Shown: positions 8,452 through 16,104, counted from the first letter of the stretch. The stretch: DNA of 30,819 bases from Verrucomicrobiota bacterium (GCA_003219355.1 QHOQ01000019.1:1-30819), one strand, 5' to 3'. Notes: generated by a model from the sequence alone, not told the origin. Translations and numbers: made by a program.

Positions 8452-9255
8452 ATGAATAAGGAACGCGATTATGTTCTCGGCACGCACGATCAGGAGCTGG
8501 CGAGACTTGGTCTGCAACATAGAGTCTGGCGTTCCGTGGTTCTAGATTGCTGGAAGAAAGCCGGTATTACCGTAGGCAGCCGCGTACTGGACGTTGGCGC
8601 GGGACCCGGCTACGCAACTGTCGATCTTGCGGAGATTGTCGGGCCGACGGGTGAAGTAGTCGCGATCGAGCGTTCGAGCAAGTTCGTGCGGGCATTGGAA
8701 GAAACGTGTCGCTCGCGCGGTCTTACGAACGTGAAGATTCACGAATTGGATCTGATGACCGACGATCTGCCGAGACGGGATTATGATTTCTCCTGGTGCC
8801 GCTGGGTCGTTTCGTTTGTCAACGATCCCGCTCTGTTCCTCAAAAAACTCGCGGGCGTGATGCGAAAGAACAGCATCGCGATCTTCCAGGAATACGGACA
8901 CTACGAGACATGGCGTTTTTTCCCGCGACTGCCGAATCAGGAGCGATTCCGGGGGACCTGGCGCGAATCGGGTGGCGAGCCGGATGGCGCTGCTGGATTA
9001 CCGGGATTGCTTGCCGCGAATGACTTCAACATTCGCTCGGTCACGCCGCACATATTTTGTGTACGTCCAAAAGATTACATGTGGCAGTGGCCTGCCACGT
9101 TCATCGAAATTTATCTTCCCCGGCTCATCGAAATGGGACGGATTGATGGGGAATTCGCCGACAAAGTTTGCGCTGACCTAGCCAGCGCAGAAGCGAACCC
9201 AAATTCGTTGATGATTACCCCACTCGTGCTGGAAATCGTTGCAGAAAAACTGTAG
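8452..9255 (+). CDS. Class I SAM-dependent methyltransferase
   Basis: The 267-aa protein has a Rossmann methyltransferase fold. Motif I is VLDVGAGPGYATVDLAE (residues ~44-60), followed by VVAIERSSKFV (acidic ribose-binding position) and a later FSWCRWVVSFVND that fits motif IV. It is closest in pattern to UbiE/Methyltransf_11-type enzymes. The substrate is unknown. The C-terminal third is helical and may form a lid. The gene is separate, with ~97 bp upstream, and converges with the HD-domain gene only 14 bp downstream, so the two 3' ends probably share termination space. Confidence 0.85.
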   Translation: MNKERDYVLGTHDQELARLGLQHRVWRSVVLDCWKKAGITVGSRVLDVGAGPGYATVDLAEIVGPTGEVVAIERSSKFVRALEETCRSRGLTNVKIHELDLMTDDLPRRDYDFSWCRWVVSFVNDPALFLKKLAGVMRKNSIAIFQEYGHYETWRFFPRLPNQERFRGTWRESGGEPDGAAGLPGLLAANDFNIRSVTPHIFCVRPKDYMWQWPATFIEIYLPRLIEMGRIDGEFADKVCADLASAEANPNSLMITPLVLEIVAEKL

Positions 9256-9269
9256 TAGCTGTCGCGCCT

Positions 9270-9860
9270 CTACTTAATTCCCGCGAGTCCGAGCCGTTGG
9301 GCGTCGTTTCCGAGCGCAGCGATCACGTTTGCAATCACGTCGTCCAGCGGCATTCCTAATTCAGCTGCCCCGCGTACGATGTCCTCGCGATTGACAGCAC
9401 GCGCGAACGCTTTGTCTTTCATCTTCTTTTTTACCGCTCGAACATCGACATCATGGATGCTCTTCGTTGGGCGAACGAGCGCGACAGCCACGATAAAGCT
9501 GCTTAGTTCATCGACGGCATAGAGCGTTTTCTCGAGAGGCGTCTCACGCGCAATGTTTGCGTAGTCCGCGTGCGAAAGAATTGCGCGGCAGACTTCTTCG
9601 CTCCATCCGTGCTTGCGCAGCCACGCGACCCCGACAAACGGATGGCCTTCAGTCGGGCTGCGTTCCAGATTCGGATAGCGCTCGTAATCCATGTCGTGTA
9701 GCAGTCCAACCGCCTCCCAAAGATCGGCATTTTCGCTGCGCAACTGCGCAAAATGCTTCATCGAATCGGCGACAGCATAGCAATGTTTCCGCAGACTTTC
9801 CGATTGGATCCAATCGTGCAGAATGCTTAGGCCTCGAGTAGCGAGAGTATCAGTGACCAT
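9270..9860 (-). CDS. HD-domain phosphohydrolase-like protein
   Basis: The 196-aa protein carries an HD metal-binding set: His in LRKHCYAVADSM, HD in LLHDMDYERYP, His in AILSHADYANI, and Asp in LYAVDELSSF. This pattern suits a small HD hydrolase acting on a nucleotide or similar phosphate. Family members of this size are often annotated simply as HD-domain hydrolases. The C-terminus (REDIVRGAAELGMPLDDVI) is also typical of that subgroup. It is a single gene converging with the methyltransferase. The substrate is not known. Confidence 0.85.
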   Translation of the reverse strand: MVTDTLATRGLSILHDWIQSESLRKHCYAVADSMKHFAQLRSENADLWEAVGLLHDMDYERYPNLERSPTEGHPFVGVAWLRKHGWSEEVCRAILSHADYANIARETPLEKTLYAVDELSSFIVAVALVRPTKSIHDVDVRAVKKKMKDKAFARAVNREDIVRGAAELGMPLDDVIANVIAALGNDAQRLGLAGIK

Positions 9861-9935
9861 CCGATCTCCGGTTGACGAGACCTATATAACACCGAGCAAT
9901 CGAGCGCTCGAGCGAGAGATTCGTCGTATAGTCTT

Positions 9936-9990
9936 TAAATAAAACGCGCCTTTGCTGTTCCGCCAAACTAGGGAGAACAGAAAGGCGCGA
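9936..9990 (-). terminator. Rho-independent terminator downstream of the 122-aa secreted protein
   Basis: On the minus strand a GC-rich stem (CGCGCCTTT-CTGTTC paired with GAACAGAAAGGCGCG, with one bulged base) is followed by GTTTTATTTAAAG. It lies about 25-75 bp after the stop at 10013. A closely similar hairpin follows the paralogous gene at 13800. Confidence 0.75.
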
Positions 9991-10012
9991 CGGAGACAAA
10001 CAAGCTTAAATC

Positions 10013-10381
10013 TTAATCCTCTTCAAGGACCACACGATCAACCATCCTGTTCTCGCCTGTCCCGACGTAGTGAACGCGGACGGGAACGCCAACCTTAACC
10101 CTGGTTCCCACCGTGTTTTCGTCCAGAACTCTGCCGCTCCGAGTCACATAAGTGACCGTCTTGCCGAAGCGATAGCGGACGGGTCCGCTGCTTTCCCTAA
10201 GGACGATTGCGCTCCCCGGAGTGTACTCCGTGATTGTCCCCGTTCCTTCAGTAGTGGTGGTCGTGGATGTGGTACGCTGCTGCGGCAACTGTTGCGTCTG
10301 CATAGGCGGTTGCCGCGTAGTCTGTCCCCACGCAAACGATGCCACTACTGCCAAGGCAATGCTGAAGAGCAATTTCTTCAT
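10013..10381 (-). CDS. Small secreted Thr-rich protein (paralogue A)
   Basis: The 122-aa protein starts with a clear signal peptide (MKKLLFSIALAVVASFAWGQ). A Gln/Pro stretch and a Thr run (TTSTTTTTEGTGTITEY) follow. The small basic beta-rich C-terminal domain contains SGPVRYRFGKTVTYVTRSG and VGVPVRVHYVGTGENR. It is closely similar to the 109-aa product at 13800-14129, so it is one of a duplicated pair. I do not recognise a named family. The pattern suggests a small envelope or periplasmic beta-barrel-like domain. A strong ribosome site (GGAAGGGAG) precedes its ATG, and a 58-aa gene ends 15 bp upstream on the same strand. Confidence 0.75.
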   Translation of the reverse strand: MKKLLFSIALAVVASFAWGQTTRQPPMQTQQLPQQRTTSTTTTTEGTGTITEYTPGSAIVLRESSGPVRYRFGKTVTYVTRSGRVLDENTVGTRVKVGVPVRVHYVGTGENRMVDRVVLEED

Positions 10382-10396
10382 GATCTCCCTTCCTAA

Positions 10397-10573
10397 TTAC
10401 GTTGTGGCGGCGATCAGCTTTCCGCGTTCCCGTTCGATTTTCGCCCGGGCGGCCAGTTTGCCGCCGTAATAAGGAATCGAATACGGGCCGCGGTGCGGAT
10501 GCCGAAACATTTTTTTTGCGAGTGCTTGAAGCAAGCTTTTGTTCGGCGGATTCTCGCTTAAATCATTCCACAT
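10397..10573 (-). CDS. Small basic protein, 58 aa, unidentified
   Basis: A short frame encodes MWNDLSENPPNKSL, then ALAKKMFRHPHRG and YYGGKLAARAKIERERGKLI before TAA. It is strongly basic, has no signal peptide, and fits cytoplasmic or nucleic-acid association. Support comes from the duplicate unit upstream of the paralogous gene at 13800, where the same YGGK...RGKL tail is visible but broken by frameshifts, and from its 15-bp spacing to the secreted-protein gene. Its ATG overlaps the ATG of a DUF72 remnant on the other strand (shared CATG at 10571-10574). Function is unknown. Confidence 0.55.
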   Translation of the reverse strand: MWNDLSENPPNKSLLQALAKKMFRHPHRGPYSIPYYGGKLAARAKIERERGKLIAATT

Positions 10574-10706
10574 GAAATTCTGGATCGGAACATCAGGGTT
10601 TCAGTATGCAGAGTGGAAAAGAAACTTTTGTTTGAAGATAGACGGGTCGCTGGATTGAAGCATTCATCTACTTCAAACACCAGGAAGAGGGGATTGGACC
10701 CAATCA
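10572..10706 (+). pseudogene. DUF72 gene remnant with internal deletion
   Basis: The first 16 or so codons read MKFWIGTSGFQYAEWKRNF, matching the start of the full DUF72 protein at 20429 (MKPWIGTSGFQYAEWKGNF). After an in-frame stop the other frame reads AFIYFKHQEEGIGP, matching that protein's C-terminus (VFIYFKHEEAGIGP). About 170 codons from the middle are missing, so this is a gene collapsed by internal deletion, not a functional small gene. Confidence 0.8.
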
Positions 10707-10760
10707 TGTATGTAGCGCTGTAATGCGCGAGAAACGAGCGTGTCACCCATCATTACGATT

Positions 10761-11894
10761 CTAATGGATGGAAACGCTGTCGCCGCTTTTTATTTTTGTG
10801 GCAAGCCGCACGACATCCCAATTAGCCAGACGAACACAGCCGTGGCTTGCGGCGCGCCCAATCGAATCGGGCGTGTTGGTGCCGTGAATACCGATTCCTT
10901 TTTTATTGAGTGCAATCCACATTATCCCGACAGGATTCCGCGGACCGGGTTGGAGCAGGTAAAAATTGCCGCTGCGCCTGCCGTGTCGAAGCATTTCTTT
11001 ATCATACCGAAAAGTTGGCATCTTCGTGATACGGCGCACCTTCCACTCGCCGATAGGTGAGGTGGTCTGCGCGGAACCGATCGTAACTGGATACGCCGCG
11101 ATCAGCTTGTTGTCCTGCAGTACCCCGAGCATGTTCGTTTTGGTATCGATTTTCACGGTGACATTTGCGGCTACGCGCTTGTTTTCGTCCGGATTTCCGG
11201 CTTGCGCATCAGGTTGGTCGTCGCTGTCATTTACGGCCTTTGGTGCGATTTCGCTGCCTGGCTTAATGCCTTTTACCGACGCAAGCTCAAACGGCTCGAC
11301 ATTCGGGACCATGAGCTGGTCGCCGGGCTTGATTGTCTTCAGCTTACCGGGATTGAGTTGTCCGAGAAAATGAACGTCACAGTGAAACTTCTCGGCGACA
11401 GCCTCAGCTGTATCGTGATACGGGAGAAATTTTAACTTTGCCTGCTCAGCCACTTTGCTTGGCGATGGTCCAACACTTTGCAGATCCGCTTCGGTAACGG
11501 CGTACGGAATGAACACGGGCTCGACACTAGCGAGATCAAGGCCCGTGACGTCCGGCGCAACATTCGACTTCGCGTTGGCTTTTGGCGGCGGGGCTTGCGG
11601 TGGCTCTCCACGGGATTCGCGATAAAGCGAGAGCGCCTTTCGAGTAAAATCATTGTAGTGTCCATCGAGCTTGCCAGGGCTAAAATTTGCTCGATCGAGA
11701 AAGATCTGTAGGCGAGTTGCGGCTTCGACGTTTGCCTTGCTGGGCGTGTTTTCAGTGGCGGGCTTCTTCCTGGCTGCGGCCGGCAGGATGCTGCCCGAAA
11801 CAAATGCGGCGATTACCGCGAAGCGAACAACAGTGTTCACACAATTTGATCGTAAAAAACATTGGGTCCGGCTGCGTGCGGACTCCAACGCCAC
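10761..11894 (-). CDS. L,D-transpeptidase (YkuD) with PG-binding and LysM-like domains
   Basis: Exported cell-wall enzyme that would form 3-3 peptidoglycan cross-links or attach proteins to peptidoglycan. The 377-aa frame has a signal/anchor at residues ~19-45 (VVRFAVIAAFVSGSILPAAA), then a PG_binding_1-like helix set (LQIFLDRANFSPGKLDGHYN), a LysM-like stretch (FHCDVHFLGQLNPGKL, IKPGDQLMVPN), and the YkuD domain. The active-site signature IGIHGTNTPDSIG then SHGCVRL is complete, including the catalytic Cys. The start is uncertain: the frame opens at GTG 11894, and a second GTG 18 codons later starts closer to the signal. The gene diverges from the peptidase gene at 11980, with <100 bp between them. 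Confidence 0.9.
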   Translation of the reverse strand: MALESARSRTQCFLRSNCVNTVVRFAVIAAFVSGSILPAAARKKPATENTPSKANVEAATRLQIFLDRANFSPGKLDGHYNDFTRKALSLYRESRGEPPQAPPPKANAKSNVAPDVTGLDLASVEPVFIPYAVTEADLQSVGPSPSKVAEQAKLKFLPYHDTAEAVAEKFHCDVHFLGQLNPGKLKTIKPGDQLMVPNVEPFELASVKGIKPGSEIAPKAVNDSDDQPDAQAGNPDENKRVAANVTVKIDTKTNMLGVLQDNKLIAAYPVTIGSAQTTSPIGEWKVRRITKMPTFRYDKEMLRHGRRSGNFYLLQPGPRNPVGIMWIALNKKGIGIHGTNTPDSIGRAASHGCVRLANWDVVRLATKIKSGDSVSIH

Positions 11895-11979
11895 GCAGGA
11901 AGTTTTTACGCTTGCGATTTGGAAAGCAAAGTGTTAATTCTGCGGCCCGCTTCAACCCTCAACCCCCAGTTATTCCATT

Positions 11980-13086
11980 ATGGTCACAATTAATCGATTC
12001 TTGAAAGTCCTCGCGGTCATTATCTCTTCTTTCCTTGCGCTTGGCGCGTTCGCTACTCCGCCGGCGGGTGTTCTCGACGATACACACGCCGCCATTCGGG
12101 CGGTTATGGCTGTGCAAGGACAGGTCACTCCCGACTTGATGCGGCAGGCGGAGATTCTGGGAACTGCGGTCGGCGTCGATGCGGCCGGCACTCCCGTCTT
12201 GACAGTTTATGTGGACCGAGACTCCGCGAACGCGGGTGAGGTGATCCGCGGTCTGCCGCGGCAAGTTAGCGGTGTAGGTGTTCAGGTGCATCTAACGGAC
12301 AAATTTCGCGCAATGGCTGGCCCCCCGCCCGGACACGGTCACGGTGGTGGCGGTGTAAGTCACACCGCGAAACAAACGCCTCCGATTCAGCTCGGGACGT
12401 CGGGCGGTTGGTCAAAAGATCTCGCGAACGGTTACTGCTGCGGCGGCACACTTGGCTCACTGGTCGCAATCGGCAGCACCCAGTACATCTTGAGTAATTA
12501 TCACGTATTTGAATCCGATATCGTCAACGGTGGCAATAATACGACCGCACAGACCGGCGACCCAATTATTCAGCCGGGCTTGATCGACGTGAACTGCAGC
12601 GTCAGTGGCGCGCAGAGTGTCGCGACACTAGTTAAGAAGAGTTCGCTACCGGGCAGTAATGTTGACTGTTCCATCGGCAAAGTTGTTTCCGGACAGGTGC
12701 GAACAGATGGCTCGATTCTCGAGATCGGAACAATTTCGTATTCCACTGTTTCGGCCGCGATCAACCAAGCCGTCAAGAAAAGCGGCCGAACAACCGGACT
12801 ATCGCGCAGCGCCGTTTCGGGCTTGAACGCGACAGTCAGCGTTACTTACGATAACGAATGCGCGGGCGGGACGGCGTTCACGAAAACCTTCACTGGCCAA
12901 ATCGTGATCGCGAACAGTGGCAGCAAATTTTTGAACAGCGGCGACTCAGGATCGTTAATGGTCGAAGATGTGGTGACCAACCCTCGGGCAGTCGGTTTAC
13001 TCTTCGCCGGCAGCAGCACCAGTGCGATCGCGAATCCGATCGGCCAAGTCCTCAGCTTCCTTGGCGCTACAATGGTGGGGAACTGA
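11980..13086 (+). CDS. Secreted trypsin-like serine peptidase
   Basis: The 368-aa protein has a signal peptide (MVTINRFLKVLAVIISSFLA, cleaved near GAFA). An N-terminal regulatory-looking domain follows (AVGVDAAGTPVLTVYVDRDS). Then a His/Gly/Pro linker (PPPGHGHGGGG) leads to a chymotrypsin-fold domain. The triad is visible: His175 in ILSNYHVFE, Asp229 in NVDCSIGK, Ser323 in NSGDSGSLMVE. Four or more Cys may form disulfides. It looks like a periplasmic or extracellular protease. The N-terminal domain resembles the free-standing protein at 13354-13692, which follows it in the same orientation after a remnant of a second peptidase copy. The substrate is unknown. Confidence 0.75.
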   Translation: MVTINRFLKVLAVIISSFLALGAFATPPAGVLDDTHAAIRAVMAVQGQVTPDLMRQAEILGTAVGVDAAGTPVLTVYVDRDSANAGEVIRGLPRQVSGVGVQVHLTDKFRAMAGPPPGHGHGGGGVSHTAKQTPPIQLGTSGGWSKDLANGYCCGGTLGSLVAIGSTQYILSNYHVFESDIVNGGNNTTAQTGDPIIQPGLIDVNCSVSGAQSVATLVKKSSLPGSNVDCSIGKVVSGQVRTDGSILEIGTISYSTVSAAINQAVKKSGRTTGLSRSAVSGLNATVSVTYDNECAGGTAFTKTFTGQIVIANSGSKFLNSGDSGSLMVEDVVTNPRAVGLLFAGSSTSAIANPIGQVLSFLGATMVGN

Positions 13087-13130
13087 CGCGGTCTACAAAA
13101 CCTAGATCAGATTCTCGTCCCAAACTCCGG

Positions 13131-13280
13131 GATGAGATTTATGACTACCGGTGATTCGGCATCGCTGTTGGTTTAGGACATGGTCCACGAATCCGCGGGC
13201 GATTGGTTTGCTCTTAGTTGGCAACAGTACTTACCCGATCGCGAATCCTTGGCGTCAGCATGGTGGGAAAGTAAAATCGC
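13131..13280 (+). pseudogene. Remnant of a second peptidase C-terminus
   Basis: Just after the peptidase gene, degraded sequence repeats its 3' end: a MTTGDSASLLV-like serine block, then in another frame STNPRAIGLLLVGNSTYPI (compare VTNPRAVGLLFAGSSTSAI in the intact gene) and a tail ending in ATGGTGGG. Stops and frame changes interrupt it. This is what remains of a tandem copy. Confidence 0.65.
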
Positions 13281-13353
13281 ACTTGCAAAACCAAGATCTC
13301 GGAACATTCGTCTGCATGTGGGCGCGCATTTTTTGCAATGTAGTTTTCGCAAA

Positions 13354-13692
13354 ATGCAATCCTATCGAATCCTCCGGCGACGATTTGGCGCCTGCTTGGC
13401 GTTCGTCTCGCTAACTCTCTTTTTCGCTTGCCGGCAGAATATGGCCCAAGGTAGCTCGTCCTGTCCGAAGCGCGATATTAACGCAGTGCTGGCCGCGCAT
13501 GACAAACAACTACTCGCCATACCCGGCGTGGTTGGCGTCTATGTTGGCACTCTCGAAGATCGCCGTACGCCATGTTTGAGAGTCATGCTTGCCCGCAAAA
13601 CTGCCGAGTCGCGCAAAGTTCCCCAATCGATCGAAGGTTATCCGGTCATTATGGAGGTAACGGGGGAGATCCGGCCGCTCGGTAAGCCTTAG
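13354..13692 (+). CDS. Small lipoprotein resembling the peptidase N-terminal domain
   Basis: The 112-aa protein has a basic start and hydrophobic stretch ending in a lipobox-like FFAC (residues ~19-26), so it is probably exported and lipidated. The mature part reads LLAIPGVVGVYVGTLED, RTPCLRVMLARKTAE, then VPQSIEGYPVIMEVTGEI. This is the same pattern as residues ~55-105 of the upstream peptidase (AVGVDAAGTPVLTVYVDR to VGVQVHL). It probably represents the accessory domain left after the catalytic domain decayed, or a genuine stand-alone partner or inhibitor of the peptidase. I chose the ATG at 13354; the upstream frame crosses the remnant. Confidence 0.6.
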   Translation: MQSYRILRRRFGACLAFVSLTLFFACRQNMAQGSSSCPKRDINAVLAAHDKQLLAIPGVVGVYVGTLEDRRTPCLRVMLARKTAESRKVPQSIEGYPVIMEVTGEIRPLGKP

Positions 13693-13730
13693 GCGAGCCG
13701 ACAGGTGTTGACTTGGATGTTTACGAAACG

Positions 13731-13776
13731 AAACGCGCCTTCGCTGTCCCACCGGTAGGCGGAACAGAAAGGCGCG
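13731..13776 (-). terminator. Rho-independent terminator downstream of paralogue B
   Basis: The stem CGCGCCTT-GCTGTCC pairs with GGAACAGAAAGGCGCG with small mismatches. On the minus strand it is followed by a T-rich run (GTTTCGTTTCGT). It is homologous to the hairpin at 9936-9990, so the terminator was duplicated along with the gene. Confidence 0.65.
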
Positions 13777-13799
13777 ATCGAGACAAACGAGTTTAGCTC

Positions 13800-14129
13800 T
13801 TAATCCTCGTCGAGGATCACGCGATCAACCAACATGTTGTCGCCTGTCCCGACGTAGTGAACGCGGACGGGGATGCCCACTTTCACTCTCGTTCTTACCG
13901 TATCTTCATCCAGGACCTTGCCGCTCCGAGTTACATAACTAACGGTCTTGCCGAAGCGATAGTGGCGCGGTCCGCTACTCTCCCTGAGCACGATTTCACT
14001 CCCCGGAGTGTACTCTGTAATCGTACCATTGCCTTCAGTCGTGGTGGTCGTTGTGGTAGTCTCCGAGACTTGTCCCCATGCAAACGGGGCCACAATTGCC
14101 AACGCCATACTTAAAAGCGCTTTTTTCAT
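13800..14129 (-). CDS. Small secreted Thr-rich protein (paralogue B)
   Basis: The 109-aa product is the duplicate of the 122-aa protein at 10013-10381. It has the same signal peptide type (MKKALLSMALAIVAPFAWGQ), a shorter Thr run (SETTTTTTTTEGNGTITEY) and the same C-terminal domain (SGPRHYRFGKTVSYVTRSG, VGIPVRVHYVGTGDN). It lacks the Gln/Pro segment between signal and Thr run. The conserved C-terminal half implies selection on both copies. The upstream partner gene is decayed here. Function is unknown; an envelope location is inferred from the signal peptide. Confidence 0.75.
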   Translation of the reverse strand: MKKALLSMALAIVAPFAWGQVSETTTTTTTTEGNGTITEYTPGSEIVLRESSGPRHYRFGKTVSYVTRSGKVLDEDTVRTRVKVGIPVRVHYVGTGDNMLVDRVILDED

Positions 14130-14346
14130 GTTTCCCTTTCTTGTTTAGTTGCTGTGGCGGTAAGCTTTCCGCGTGCCGGTTGAATTCTGGGCCGGACGAC
14201 GAATTTGCCGCCATATTGGATTCGCGCGTGCCATACAGACCGGATGCTTCAAAAAGTCTCTTCAAAACGGCCTTGAATAGACTTTTTACTCTTTGAATTC
14301 TGGCCCGCGCAGTTTGGATGAAATTCTCGATTGGGAGCTCAGACAT
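14126..14346 (-). pseudogene. Decayed paralogue of the 58-aa basic protein
   Basis: Starting from ATG 14346 the strand reads MSELPIENFIQTARAR then VKSLFKAVLKRLF, comparable to NKSLLQALAKKMF in the intact copy at 10397-10573. After that, one frame gives KHP and a third gives YGGKFVVRPRIQPARGKL, matching YGGKLAARAKIERERGKL. Two indels therefore separate three frames. The last frame ends in a TGA overlapping the ATG of the secreted-protein gene. The first frame can run on for 104 codons into that gene, but this is likely accidental. Confidence 0.55.
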
Positions 14347-14491
14347 CACCGTATTCTGGCAACAAACTTATTTCTGATCTGCCGAGCATACTGATATTTT
14401 TTTGGAAGTTCAGGCTGCGCGTGTTTTGCTACCGGGCTCATTATCACGACCAAAGACGCAGACTATAAATTCTGCGTCAGAGCGTAAGTGC

Positions 14492-15151
14492 ATGGCAGAT
14501 TACGAACCAATCTCGCGGCGACCGATTGCGGCGGTGTTTCGCCGAACAGCCAAGGCCGCGACGCGATTTTGTGTGCGCTGGGGGATTCATCCGGATGCAA
14601 TTTCGTACTTGTCGATCCTAGCAGCGCTGGTCGCCGCGTTTTGCTTTTGGCAATCGCATACTGCCCCGTGGCTGCTGATCACAGCGCCGATGTTTTGTTA
14701 TCTCCGGCTTTGGTTCAACATGCTCGACGGAATGGTTGCGCTCGCTGCCGGCAAGGCCACCGCGCGTGGAGAAATCTTAAATGATTTGCCAGATCGAATT
14801 TCAGACATCGTGATCTTTGTAGGTGTCGCCCACAGCGGTTGGATGAATCCGATTTTGGGTTATTGGGCGGCGATCTCTGCCGTGCTTACTGCTTATGTAG
14901 GAATCTTTGGTCAAGTCATTGGCGGGGAACGCGAATTCAGCGGATGGATGTCAAAGCCTTGGCGCATGGTCGCGCTTCATATCGGAGCTTGGACAACGCT
15001 GGCATGCTGGTGGTGGAACGATCAGTCGATCCGTTTTCAGAGTCTCACGATTTTTGATTGGACCTGCATTGTCGTAATCGGCGGTTGCGTGCAAACAATT
15101 GCGGCTCGCTTGAAACGGATCATGGCTGCGCTCGAACGAAGAACGAAATGA
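14492..15151 (+). CDS. ynbA: CDP-alcohol phosphatidyltransferase (YnbA-like)
   Basis: Membrane enzyme expected to transfer a phosphatidyl group from CDP-diacylglycerol to an alcohol acceptor. The 219-aa protein has about six helices. The CDP-alcohol motif reads NMLDGMVALAAGKATARGEI followed by NDLPDRISD. Compared with the usual DxxDGxxAR...GxxxDxxxD, the first and third Asp are Asn. From memory, E. coli YnbA has the same pattern (NALDGMLARE... GAILNETGDVISD), so this is a subfamily trait rather than damage. I chose the ATG at 14492 because MADYEPISRRPIAA leads directly into the family-like start. It is the first gene of the operon, and its stop overlaps the next ATG. The acceptor alcohol is unknown. 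Confidence 0.82.
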   Translation: MADYEPISRRPIAAVFRRTAKAATRFCVRWGIHPDAISYLSILAALVAAFCFWQSHTAPWLLITAPMFCYLRLWFNMLDGMVALAAGKATARGEILNDLPDRISDIVIFVGVAHSGWMNPILGYWAAISAVLTAYVGIFGQVIGGEREFSGWMSKPWRMVALHIGAWTTLACWWWNDQSIRFQSLTIFDWTCIVVIGGCVQTIAARLKRIMAALERRTK

Positions 15152-16104
15152 TGTCACCGCAGATCGCGCTCCACGATCCCATTTTTTGCGCCTACCTCTG
15201 GATCGTTCCTTTCTCGCTCATCGCCGGCGGAGCATTGCTCGCTTTGCTCAAATGGGGATTCAAGAAGGAGATTCGCTCAATGTGGCGAACCTATTGCTCG
15301 TGGCTGATCATGGCGCCACTGGCGTTGCTCGTCGTTTTTGCAGGGCGAATTCCAACCATCATTGGGGTTACGTTGCTCGCGATTTTTGGATTTAAGGAAT
15401 TCGCACGCGCGTCTGGTCTATATCGAGACTGGTGGATGACCAGCGCGGTTTACGCGGGAATTGTCGCTGTTGGCGCCGCGTCACTGATGTCGCACCCGCA
15501 CGGTGAAGAGCCAGGCGCTGGTTGGTACGGATTTTTCGCCGCGATGCCCGTTTTTGCGATCGCTTTGATTCTACTGATTCCGATTCTGCGCAATCGCGCG
15601 CGGGGCGAACTACAGAGGATGTCACTGGCCATTGTGGGCTTTGTTTACATCGGCTGGATGTTCGGACACCTCGGTTTCCTGGCGAACACCAACAACGCTT
15701 ACGGATTCATTTGCTACATCGTTTTCGCCACGGAATTGAATGATGTAGCCGCATTCACCTTCGGTAGGTTATTCGGTCGCCATCCTCTCCGCTGTAAAAT
15801 TAGTCCGAGCAAAACTTGGGAGGGCGCGGTCGGCGCGCTGGCGGTATCGATGCTGCTACCTTGGGTACTTCGTTTCTCATTTCCGTTCTTTGGTGTGTGG
15901 CAGCTTGTCCTTACTGGCTTGATCGTTGGGATCGGAGGGCAACTTGGCGATCTCTCAATTAGCGTCATCAAACGCGACATTGGAACAAAAGATATGGCCG
16001 CCACGATTCCTGGGCATGGCGGAATATTGGATCGTATCGATAGCTTAATTTACGTGGCGCCCCTGTTCATGCACATGGCAAACTATTATTATCGGCTGAG
16101 ATGA
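15148..16104 (+). CDS. ynbB: Phosphatidate cytidylyltransferase (YnbB/CdsA-like)
   Basis: Integral membrane enzyme making CDP-diacylglycerol from phosphatidic acid and CTP. The 318-aa protein has about eight helices. The CDS signature near the C-terminus is clear: LGDLSISVIKRDIGTKDM then IPGHGGILDRIDSL. An upstream conserved KISPSKTWEGAVGAL is also present. ATG codons at 15148 and 15151 both overlap the upstream TGA, giving coupling with the CDP-alcohol transferase. Having a dedicated CDP-DAG synthetase next to a CDP-alcohol transferase suggests a separate lipid branch beside the housekeeping pathway. The gene ends at 16104 with a TGA overlapping the next ATG. Confidence 0.9.
   Translation: MMSPQIALHDPIFCAYLWIVPFSLIAGGALLALLKWGFKKEIRSMWRTYCSWLIMAPLALLVVFAGRIPTIIGVTLLAIFGFKEFARASGLYRDWWMTSAVYAGIVAVGAASLMSHPHGEEPGAGWYGFFAAMPVFAIALILLIPILRNRARGELQRMSLAIVGFVYIGWMFGHLGFLANTNNAYGFICYIVFATELNDVAAFTFGRLFGRHPLRCKISPSKTWEGAVGALAVSMLLPWVLRFSFPFFGVWQLVLTGLIVGIGGQLGDLSISVIKRDIGTKDMAATIPGHGGILDRIDSLIYVAPLFMHMANYYYRLR

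Noticed and set aside
14035..14349. 104-codon minus frame starting MMSELPIENF
   Set aside because: Only its first ~35 residues resemble the 58-aa paralogue. The rest runs out of frame through the homologous tail and into the secreted-protein gene, so it is treated as a frameshifted pseudogene.
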